6,421 nt of DNA, taken from contig JAJDAI010001133.1 in NCBI GenBank assembly GCA_029261955.1, positions 1-6,421 on the forward strand, given 5' to 3'. Origin of the DNA: Deltaproteobacteria bacterium (GTDB taxonomy: Bacteria; Myxococcota_A; UBA796; UBA9615). Made by a program: the position numbers and the translations under genes. The notes below the pieces were generated by a model that searched no databases, was not told where the DNA came from, and saw only the letters and a program-made list of their open reading frames with translations. Positions 1 through 4,970 of the stretch are shown here, piece by piece (positions within the stretch are counted from its first letter, which is position 1; each line of letters starts with the position of its first letter).

Positions 1-1104
1 CAGCGGGTCGCCTCGCGGGTCCGCGTCCTGGTCCGCATGCGCAACGAGCAGGCGCGGGCCCTGGGCTTCTCGGACTACTTCTCGCTCGCGCTGGACGACG
101 AGCAGATGGACGCGGACATGCTCTCGGGCGTGCTCGACGACCTGCAGGCCCGCACGGACGCCCCCTGGCAGCGCTGCAAGGCCCGGATCGACGCCGAGTT
201 CGGGCCGCTGCGCGGCAAGGCCTCGGGGGAGCTGATGCCCTGGGACTACACCGACCGCTTCATGCAGTCGGTGCCGCGCCCCATCGACGGGCGCCAGCTG
301 GACCCCTGGTTCCGCTCGCAGTCCATCGGCCGCTACGCCCAGAACTACTACCGCGGCATCGGCCTGCCCATCGAGCCCATCTGGGCCCGCAGCGACATGA
401 TGCCGCGCGACGGCAAGTACCCCCACGCCTTCTGCATCGGCATCGACAACCCCTCGGACGTGCGGGTGCTCTGCAACCTGGACTCCACCGCCCGCTGGAT
501 GGAGACGACGCTGCACGAGTTCGGGCACGCGGTCTACAACGCGGGCATCGACGAGGGCCTGCCCTGGCTGCTCCGCGAGGCGGCGCACACCTTCGTGACC
601 GAGGCCGTCGCCATGTACTTCGGCCGGCTCGCGCGGAACGGCTCCTGGCTCACAGAGGTCGCGAAGGTGCCGGACGAGCTGGCGGCGCAGGCCGAGGCGG
701 CGCAGGCCGAGGCGCAGCTGGTCTTCGCCCGCTGGGCGCTGGTGGTCACCCGCTTCGAGCAGGCGATGTACCGCGACCCGGATCAGGACCTGGACGCCCT
801 GTGGTGGGACCAGGTGGAGCAGCTCCAGGGCCTCAAGCGGCCCGAGGGCTGGGCCGGCAGCGACTGGGCCGCCAAGGTCCACATCGCCTGCTACCCGGCC
901 TACTACCAGAACTACCTCCTGGGCGAATTGCTGGCCTCGCAGTTCGGGGCCGTGGTGGGGCCGGACGTCGTGGGCAACCCCCAAGTGGGGACCTTCTTCT
1001 CCGGCCTCTTCTCGCTCGGCCAGAGCCTGCCCTGGGAGCAGACGGTCGAGCAGGTCTGCGGTGCGCCGCTGTCGGCGGAGCACTGGGTGGCGGAGTTCAC
1101 GTGA
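1..1104 (+). CDS. M2/M3-type zinc metallopeptidase (peptidyl-dipeptidase A-like), 5' end outside window
   Basis: C-terminal 367 residues of a gluzincin peptidase. The frame is open from base 1, so the ATG at 37 is internal and the gene begins upstream. Numbering from that ATG, the zinc site is HEFGH (His160, Glu161, His164). The likely third ligand is Glu189 in a TEAVAMYFG segment, 25 residues after the second His; angiotensin-converting enzyme (ACE) has 24. His282 followed by Tyr289/Tyr290 and Tyr293 matches the substrate-binding His...Tyr pattern of ACE. An MPWDY segment near residue 68 resembles the PWHY motif of bacterial M2-like enzymes. Such enzymes cleave peptides, often removing C-terminal dipeptides. 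The missing N-terminus hides any signal peptide, so location is unknown. A perfect 15-bp tandem duplication (681-710) adds an AAQAE repeat in a helix. The stop overlaps the next gene by four bases. Catalytic class is well supported; M2 versus M3 is less certain. Confidence 0.85.
   Translation, partial: QRVASRVRVLVRMRNEQARALGFSDYFSLALDDEQMDADMLSGVLDDLQARTDAPWQRCKARIDAEFGPLRGKASGELMPWDYTDRFMQSVPRPIDGRQLDPWFRSQSIGRYAQNYYRGIGLPIEPIWARSDMMPRDGKYPHAFCIGIDNPSDVRVLCNLDSTARWMETTLHEFGHAVYNAGIDEGLPWLLREAAHTFVTEAVAMYFGRLARNGSWLTEVAKVPDELAAQAEAAQAEAQLVFARWALVVTRFEQAMYRDPDQDLDALWWDQVEQLQGLKRPEGWAGSDWAAKVHIACYPAYYQNYLLGELLASQFGAVVGPDVVGNPQVGTFFSGLFSLGQSLPWEQTVEQVCGAPLSAEHWVAEFT
681..710 (+). repeat. 15-bp tandem duplication inside the peptidase gene
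   Basis: Two perfect, adjacent copies of GGCGGCGCAGGCCGA (681-695 and 696-710), followed by a partial third copy of four bases. The unit is a multiple of three, so it stays in frame and encodes a repeated Ala-Ala-Gln-Ala-Glu block. This falls in a probable helix after the zinc site. Confidence 0.8.
1092..1095 (+). promoter_or_regulatory. Ribosome binding site deciding the 121-residue gene start
   Basis: GGAG lies within the end of the peptidase gene, five bases before GTG at 1101. It selects that GTG over the much longer open frame that runs upstream inside the peptidase gene. Confidence 0.7.
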
Positions 1105-1466
1105 GCGTCCTGGCGATCGAAATCGGCGGCTACTCCGGCTGGGGCCTCTGGCTCGTCGTCGGGGTCATGGCCTTCAACCTCGCCGCCATCCCGGCCTGGT
1201 TCCTGGTCGCGTCGCTGAAGCGATCCCACGAGTTCCAGATCAAGAAGGCCCGCACCTTCCTGGAGCTGCTGCGCCGGACCGGGGAGCAGGAGGCCGACCT
1301 CGCCGAGCAGGTCAGCTTCATCGAGCAGGAGCTGGAGCGCGCGGAGGGCCTGGGCCCGATCTGGGGGCGCAAGCACGTCAACACCGCGCGGATGTTCCTG
1401 GGCCAGCTCGGGGAGCGCTACCCGGCCGAGGTCTCCCCGATCTGGGAGACCATGGGCGGCGAGTAG
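1101..1466 (+). CDS. Small single-pass membrane protein, unknown function
   Basis: Not a recognised family. The 121-residue product has a short N-terminus and one hydrophobic segment at about residues 14-38 (Gly/Leu/Val/Phe rich, ending before Lys40-Arg41). The rest is soluble, highly charged and probably helical, rich in Glu, Gln, Arg and Leu. The positive residues after the helix suggest a cytoplasmic C-terminus. The start is GTG at 1101, chosen because GGAG lies five bases upstream and because it overlaps the peptidase stop in a GTGA arrangement. Such overlaps usually mean co-transcription and coupled translation, so the protein may serve the peptidase, but nothing in the sequence proves this. 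The frame stays open upstream to 801, but that part is a shadow of the peptidase gene with Gly/Ala/Arg-rich nonsense composition. Confidence 0.75.
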   Translation: MSVLAIEIGGYSGWGLWLVVGVMAFNLAAIPAWFLVASLKRSHEFQIKKARTFLELLRRTGEQEADLAEQVSFIEQELERAEGLGPIWGRKHVNTARMFLGQLGERYPAEVSPIWETMGGE

Positions 1467-1515
1467 GGGCGAATCCGCAGCGGACGCGAACCGGATCGAC
1501 AGCTCGTTCGCCGGA

Positions 1516-1529
1516 ACGCCGCGCGGCGT
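1516..1529. promoter_or_regulatory. Perfect 14-bp palindrome upstream of the 165-residue gene (operator or terminator stem)
   Basis: ACGCCGCGCGGCGT is its own reverse complement and sits directly before the TAGTCT box. Two further inverted repeats lie in the same 76-base spacer: TCCGC-A-GCGGA (1474-1484) and GCGAAC/GTTCGC (1486-1491 with 1506-1511). It could be an operator in the -35/-10 region. It could also be a five-bp terminator stem with GCGC loop, since a T-rich run (1530-1542) follows it. Confidence 0.4.
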
Positions 1530-1530
1530 C

Positions 1531-1536
1531 TAGTCT
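1531..1536 (+). promoter_or_regulatory. Candidate -10 box of a leaderless promoter
   Basis: TAGTCT fits TANNNT and ends six bases before the GTG at 1543, the spacing expected if transcription starts at the start codon. The intervening CTTCTC is pyrimidine-rich and has no ribosome binding site, which supports a leaderless transcript. No convincing -35 box is visible; TTCGCC at 1507-1512 is weak. Confidence 0.45.
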
Positions 1537-1542
1537 CTTCTC

Positions 1543-2040
1543 GTGAGCGACTCCTTCCGCACGAAGACGGGCCACGCGACCGTCACCCGCGAGCAGATCG
1601 TCATCGAGCGCACCGGTCCCCGGGGCCGCGCCGCGAACATGCTCCAGGGCAACAGCAAGAGCCGCACGCTGCTGATCTACGGGATCCTGTTCGCCATGCT
1701 CGTCTGGAGCGGCTGGAGCTCCTGGAACCACGGCAGCACCGTGGCCGCGGTGCTCTTCTGGGCCTACGGAGGCTGGATCGCCTACGCGCTGACGAAGGCC
1801 CGGAACTTCACGATGTCGCCCATCATGGAGCGCGCCGCGACCTCGCGGATCGAGGGCATCCGCGGGCTGAAGGGAGCCACGCGCGACCGCATCGTCGTCT
1901 CCCTGTCGGAGGGCGGACGCGAGGTCCGCCGCTTCATCCTGATGCCCGGTGCTTTGCAGAACGGCGCCGGGGAGCTCGACCGGGCGCTGGCCCTGCTGTC
2001 GGAGCAGGGCTGGCCGGTGGACCCGGATTCGGAGGGCTGA
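1543..2040 (+). CDS. Two-helix membrane protein, unknown function
   Basis: No family recognised with confidence. The 165-residue protein starts with a polar, basic segment of about 40 residues. Two hydrophobic helices follow at about 42-58 and 66-82 with a short Asn/His/Gly turn between them. The C-terminal 80 residues are soluble, with alternating strand-like stretches (RIVVSLSEGG, VRRFILMPGAL) and a final helix. Two helices joined to a beta-rich domain resembles small bacterial PH-like membrane proteins, but this is only a structural analogy. Both termini would face the same side of the membrane. The start is GTG at 1543; no Shine-Dalgarno sequence precedes it, but TAGTCT lies six bases upstream, suggesting a leaderless message. 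The stop overlaps the phosphoesterase start by one base (TGATG), so the two are very likely one operon. Confidence 0.75.
   Translation: MSDSFRTKTGHATVTREQIVIERTGPRGRAANMLQGNSKSRTLLIYGILFAMLVWSGWSSWNHGSTVAAVLFWAYGGWIAYALTKARNFTMSPIMERAATSRIEGIRGLKGATRDRIVVSLSEGGREVRRFILMPGALQNGAGELDRALALLSEQGWPVDPDSEG
2031..2034 (+). promoter_or_regulatory. Ribosome binding site of the phosphoesterase gene
   Basis: GGAG (within GGAGGG) lies five bases before the ATG at 2040, inside the last codons of the preceding gene. It supports that start and translational coupling across the TGATG overlap. Confidence 0.65.
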
Positions 2041-2828
2041 TGGCGACGATCGTTCAGATCACCGACCTGCACGTGCACCGGGACGCGGACGGCACGCTGC
2101 TCGGCGTGCCCACCTGGGACACCCTCGACGAGGCGCTTCAGATGATGGAGCAGCACGTGCCCGGCTGGGACTGGCTCGTGCTCACCGGGGACCTGGCCCA
2201 GGACGAGGAGCTCGACACCTACGAGGCCCTCGCCGCGCGGCTCGGCGATCGGCTGGAGCGCACCCTGATGATCCCGGGCAACCACGACGACCCCGCCCTC
2301 ATGCGCCAGGTCTTCGAGGGGGCCTTCGACGAGGGCGGCGCGCGCTTCGCGCAGGTCGTGGATGGGTGGCTGCTCCTCGGCCTGGACTCCCACGTGGACG
2401 GGAAGGTCTCGGGCCACGTGGACGAGGACCAGGCTGCCTGGGCGCAGGCGCAGCTCGACGCGCGGCCCGGCCTGCCCACCGTGCTCTTCGTGCACCACCC
2501 GCCCGTCGCCATCGGCGCCGCGTGGCTGGACGCCATGGGCCTGGAGCGGCCCGAGCCCGTGCACGAGCTGGTGCAGCGCAACGCCGACCGCGTCCGCGCC
2601 GTCGTCTGCGGCCACGTGCACCAGGACACCCGCAACGAGCTCCACGGCGTGCCGGTGTTCACGAGCCCGTCCACGGCCTTCCAGTTCGAGCCCGGCGGCG
2701 ATCTGCCCGGCCTGGACCTGATCCCCCCGGGCTTCCGGGTGCTGGAGCTGGGGGATGAGCTCAGCACGCGCGTGATCCGCGCCGAGCAGCTGCGCTTCGG
2801 GCCGGTCTACACCGGCGGGGGCTACTGA
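2040..2828 (+). CDS. Class III metallophosphoesterase, CpdA-like (putative cyclic nucleotide phosphodiesterase)
   Basis: A complete 262-residue calcineurin-like phosphoesterase. All metal-binding motifs are present in order: D9-x-H11 in the first strand, G50-D51, G80-N81-H82-D83, H152-H153-P-P, and G191-H192-V-H194. This set and the compact length match the CpdA/Icc class, which hydrolyses 3',5'-cAMP with a two-metal centre. Related members act on other phosphodiesters, so cAMP is an inference. There is no signal peptide or membrane helix; the protein is expected in the cytoplasm. The start is ATG at 2040, with GGAG five bases upstream and a one-base overlap with the membrane protein gene. 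That arrangement suggests matched production and perhaps recruitment to the membrane. Transcription probably ends at the hairpin immediately after the stop. Confidence 0.9.
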   Translation: MATIVQITDLHVHRDADGTLLGVPTWDTLDEALQMMEQHVPGWDWLVLTGDLAQDEELDTYEALAARLGDRLERTLMIPGNHDDPALMRQVFEGAFDEGGARFAQVVDGWLLLGLDSHVDGKVSGHVDEDQAAWAQAQLDARPGLPTVLFVHHPPVAIGAAWLDAMGLERPEPVHELVQRNADRVRAVVCGHVHQDTRNELHGVPVFTSPSTAFQFEPGGDLPGLDLIPPGFRVLELGDELSTRVIRAEQLRFGPVYTGGGY

Positions 2829-2834
2829 GACGAA

Positions 2835-2869
2835 GTGACCACCTCGGTGTCAGACACCGGAGCGGTCAC
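2835..2869. terminator. Long hairpin between convergent genes, probable bidirectional terminator
   Basis: The outer arms GTGACC (2835-2840) and GGTCAC (2864-2869) pair perfectly. After a four-by-four internal loop, an inner palindrome CGGTGTC-A-GACACCG (2845-2859) continues the stem. The structure fills the gap between the phosphoesterase stop (2828) and the SixA stop (2870). No clear T run follows on the plus strand; on the minus strand TTCGTCTC follows. The inner GGTGTCAGACACC looks like a REP-type palindrome, which is an impression only. Confidence 0.65.
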
Positions 2870-3355
2870 CTACAGGTCGCGGGGCTGGATCCAGGCTTCG
2901 AGGGCCCAGGAACCGGCGAGGGCGTCGGCCCAGGTGGCGCCAGCTCCGACGAGCAGGGCGGCGTTGCCGGTGGTCATCGAGACCGGGCGGCCGGACAGGG
3001 CGGTCGCCGCGTGGGACCAGCCGGGGTTGTGGCCGAGCACGAGCAGGGTGCCGAGGTCGGGCCAGCCAACAGAGGCGGCGCGGAGCTGCACGAGGCCCGC
3101 GTGGTAGAGCGTCCGGTCCCACGATTCGGGCAGGTCGACGCCGACGACCGGGCGCATCAGCGACCAGGTCTCGCGGGTGCGCACGGAGTCAGAGCCCGTG
3201 ACCGCGTCGGGGGTCCAGCCGCGCGACACGAGGTCGGCGGCGACCTTCGGGGCATCGGCTCGGCCGCGTCCGTTGAGGGGGCGGGCGTGATCGCTGGGGG
3301 CGCTCGTGTCCCAGGAGGACTTGGCGTGACGCATGAGGATGAGGCGGCGCTGCAT
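2870..3355 (-). CDS. sixA: SixA-type phosphohistidine phosphatase
   Basis: A 161-residue histidine phosphatase superfamily protein, the same length as typical SixA. The N-terminal RHG-like motif is LMRHAKSSW, with Arg9 and the phospho-accepting His10. The family segment D22-x-x-R25-P-L-N-x-x-G31 follows. Arg59 in SVRTRET and the second catalytic His109 in LGHNPG complete the active site. SixA proteins dephosphorylate phosphohistidine on signalling or phosphotransfer proteins in the cytoplasm; the partner here is unknown. The start is ATG at 3355, which places the catalytic motif at the usual distance from the N-terminus. Upstream there is only a weak GAG seven bases before the start, but a TAGAGT box lies six bases before it, so the transcript may be leaderless. 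The gene lies 42 bases downstream of the methyltransferase on the same strand and ends at the shared hairpin. Confidence 0.88.
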   Translation of the reverse strand: MQRRLILMRHAKSSWDTSAPSDHARPLNGRGRADAPKVAADLVSRGWTPDAVTGSDSVRTRETWSLMRPVVGVDLPESWDRTLYHAGLVQLRAASVGWPDLGTLLVLGHNPGWSHAATALSGRPVSMTTGNAALLVGAGATWADALAGSWALEAWIQPRDL

Positions 3356-3361
3356 CGGCGC

Positions 3362-3367
3362 ACTCTA
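3362..3367 (-). promoter_or_regulatory. Candidate -10 box for sixA (leaderless)
   Basis: On the minus strand this reads TAGAGT, a TANNNT match, followed by GCGCCG and then the ATG at 3355. The six-base spacing equals that at 1531-1543. No good -35 box is visible. If real, sixA can be transcribed apart from the methyltransferase. Confidence 0.4.
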
Positions 3368-3397
3368 ATGGGGAGCCGGGGTGCTTGCGCGAGCGAG

Positions 3398-4015
3398 CTA
3401 CCGAACCGCGACCCCGACGATGGCGGGCCAGGTGATGTCGAAGAAGCCCTTCATGGGCCGCCGGTCCAGCGACGTCACCTCAAAGCCAGCCGCAGCGATG
3501 ACCTCGCCGCTCTTCCGATCGAGGCAGCAGCCGCCTGCGAATCGCTTCCAGAACGGGGTCGCCATGCGCTGGAAGGCGTAGGGCACGGGGCGGTGCTCCG
3601 CGACGTGCTCCATGAAGAGCAGCCGGCCCCCGGGCTTGAGCACGCGGTGGACCTCCGCGAGCGAGGCGTCCAGGTCGGCGACGGTGCACAGGACCAGGGT
3701 CGAGACGACGACGTCGATGCTCGAATCCTCCGCCGGCAGGCGCTCGCCGGGGGCCTCGAAGACGCGGCCCGGGACGGGCGGATCCGACTCACCGAGGCGC
3801 TGGCGCAGCAACGCGACCATGCCCTCGTCGGGCTCGCAGAGCGCCAGGGACGCGAGCGAGCCGGGGTAGTGATTCAAGTTCACGCCGGTGCCCGCGCCGA
3901 TCTCCAGCACGTCCCCGCCCGCCTGCGCGAGCAGCTCGTCCCGCCAGCGGCCCAGGTAGGCGCGCTCGGCGCCCTCCATGAAGCCGTCGTAGTAGCGCGA
4001 ACCCCACCAGCTCAT
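3398..4015 (-). CDS. Class I SAM-dependent methyltransferase, METTL7 (TMT1)-like
   Basis: A 205-residue methyltransferase. The SAM-binding motif I is VLEIGAGTGVN (36-46), with an acidic ribose-binding residue Glu61. A VVVSTLVLCTV strand (102-112) and HRVLKPGGRLLFMEHV (123-138) follow. The TLVLCTV and FMEHV blocks, the following Trp/Phe-rich segment and a GCCLDRKS stretch (162-169) resemble human METTL7A/B (TMT1A/B), which methylate alkyl thiols and hydrogen sulphide. The same fold also serves lipid and quinone methylation, so the thiol substrate is an inference. There is no N-terminal membrane helix, unlike the human proteins. The start is ATG at 4015, chosen over an in-frame ATG at 4057 because GGAG sits exactly five bases upstream and the extra residues look unlike a protein start. 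It is divergent from the peroxidase and in tandem with sixA. Confidence 0.85.
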   Translation of the reverse strand: MSWWGSRYYDGFMEGAERAYLGRWRDELLAQAGGDVLEIGAGTGVNLNHYPGSLASLALCEPDEGMVALLRQRLGESDPPVPGRVFEAPGERLPAEDSSIDVVVSTLVLCTVADLDASLAEVHRVLKPGGRLLFMEHVAEHRPVPYAFQRMATPFWKRFAGGCCLDRKSGEVIAAAGFEVTSLDRRPMKGFFDITWPAIVGVAVR

Positions 4016-4020
4016 CTCGT

Positions 4021-4024
4021 CTCC
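4021..4024 (-). promoter_or_regulatory. Ribosome binding site deciding the methyltransferase start
   Basis: On the minus strand GGAG is followed by ACGAG and then ATG at 4015. The five-base spacing matches three other genes in the window and selects this ATG over the in-frame ATG 14 codons upstream. Confidence 0.7.
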
Positions 4025-4035
4025 AATCTCATTGG
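4023..4035. promoter_or_regulatory. Inverted repeat CCAAT-CTC-ATTGG in the divergent spacer, possible operator
   Basis: Five-base perfect arms separated by three bases lie in the 53-base spacer between the divergent methyltransferase and peroxidase genes. The repeat overlaps the methyltransferase ribosome binding site. It could be a regulator site controlling both genes. Short arms make chance occurrence possible, and no clear promoter boxes are visible beside it. Confidence 0.3.
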
Positions 4036-4059
4036 GCCATGATGCCCGCTTCCTCACCT

Positions 4060-4063
4060 GGAG
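4060..4063 (+). promoter_or_regulatory. Ribosome binding site deciding the peroxidase start
   Basis: GGAG is followed by TTGTT and then GTG at 4069. This favours the GTG over the in-frame ATGs at 4039 and 4042, which have no such site and would add ten or eleven residues before the family's usual N-terminus. Confidence 0.7.
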
Positions 4064-4068
4064 TTGTT

Positions 4069-4935
4069 GTGTCCGCGCAGTCCGGCATTCTCGCCCCCCT
4101 TCCGAGCCTCGCCCGCTACCTCTGTTTCGACCTGCAGCAGGGGGAGGCGGCCGCAGCGCTGAAGCGCTTCGAGGGGGTGGAGCTCGGGGACGCCGTGATC
4201 GGCTTCGGGGCGGCCTTCTTGTTGGCGGCGGGGGCGCAGATCCCGGGCATGCGGCCCTTCGTGAGGCTGCCGGAGTCCCAGGTCGCGCTGCCGCACACGC
4301 CCTCGTCGCTGTGGGTCTGGCTGCGCGGCGAGGACCGCGGCGACCTGGTGCACGCGACGCGACGCTGGCAGGAGCTGGCAGGCGAGGGCTTCGTGCTCAC
4401 CTCCGTCGTCGACGCCTTCGTGCACCGGGACTCGCGGGACCTGAGCGGCTACGTGGACGGCACCGAGAACCCCACGGGGGCCGATGCGGAGCGGCATGGG
4501 ATCGTGGACGAGGGGGCGCTGGCGGGCTCCAGCTTCGTCGCGGTGCAGCACTGGCGGCACGACTTCGCGGCGCTGGAGGCCATGTCCCAGGAACAGCGCG
4601 ACAACTCCATCGGCCGGCGGATCTCCGACAACGAGGAGCTCGAGGATGCGCCCGAGTCGGCCCACGTGAAGCGCACGGCGCAGGAGGACTTCGAGCCCGA
4701 GGCCTTCGTGGTGCGGCGCTCGATGCCCTGGGCGGATCCCAGCGGGGCCGGCCTGCACTTCGTCGCCTTTGGGCGCTCGCTGGATGCCTTCGACGCCCAA
4801 CTGCGCCGCATGAGCGGGGCCGAGGACGGCATCGTCGACGCCGTGTTCCGCTTCACGCGGCCCGAGTCCGGCGCGACCTTCTGGTGCCCGCCGATGAAGG
4901 GGGCGGGGCTGGACCTGCGCGCCGCAATGTCCTGA
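4069..4935 (+). CDS. Dye-decolorizing (DyP-type) heme peroxidase, YfeX-like
   Basis: A complete 288-residue DyP peroxidase, the size of the YfeX-like class. The signature GYVDGTENP is at 127-135 with catalytic Asp130. His199 in AHVKRT is the expected proximal heme ligand. Arg216 in VVRRSMPW is the expected distal arginine, 17 residues after the His as in E. coli YfeX. The N-terminus from GTG at 4069 (VSAQSGIL) closely resembles the YfeX start (MSQVQSGIL), and GGAG lies five bases upstream; both argue against the upstream ATGs at 4039 and 4042. No Tat or Sec signal is present, so the enzyme should be cytoplasmic. DyP enzymes use hydrogen peroxide to oxidise dyes and porphyrinogens; the natural substrate here is unknown. 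No encapsulin gene is visible nearby. It is divergent from the methyltransferase and convergent with E2. Confidence 0.92.
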   Translation: MSAQSGILAPLPSLARYLCFDLQQGEAAAALKRFEGVELGDAVIGFGAAFLLAAGAQIPGMRPFVRLPESQVALPHTPSSLWVWLRGEDRGDLVHATRRWQELAGEGFVLTSVVDAFVHRDSRDLSGYVDGTENPTGADAERHGIVDEGALAGSSFVAVQHWRHDFAALEAMSQEQRDNSIGRRISDNEELEDAPESAHVKRTAQEDFEPEAFVVRRSMPWADPSGAGLHFVAFGRSLDAFDAQLRRMSGAEDGIVDAVFRFTRPESGATFWCPPMKGAGLDLRAAMS

Positions 4936-4940
4936 TCGGA

Positions 4941-4970
4941 AGGGGGTCTGTGAAGTGTCCTGCCCCCCCT
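4941..4970. terminator. Weak hairpin between convergent peroxidase and E2 genes
   Basis: AGGGGG (4941-4946) can pair with CCCCCT (4965-4970) across an 18-base loop, in a 33-base spacer between convergent stops. There is no T run, and the 3' arm overlaps the E2 stop codon. Its place between two gene ends supports a terminator role, but the structure is modest. Confidence 0.3.

Noticed and set aside
801..1100. Upstream extension of the 121-residue membrane protein
   Set aside because: This part overlaps conserved peptidase sequence in another frame, while a GGAG-spaced GTG at 1101 gives a natural start.
1782..2645. A 287-codon minus-strand open frame opposite the phosphoesterase
   Set aside because: The plus strand carries all metallophosphoesterase motifs; the antisense product is Val/His/Gly/Arg-rich with no recognisable domain.
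3011..4042. A 343-codon plus-strand open frame opposite sixA and the methyltransferase
   Set aside because: It spans two genes with clear catalytic motifs on the other strand, and its product shows no family motif and the usual antisense composition.
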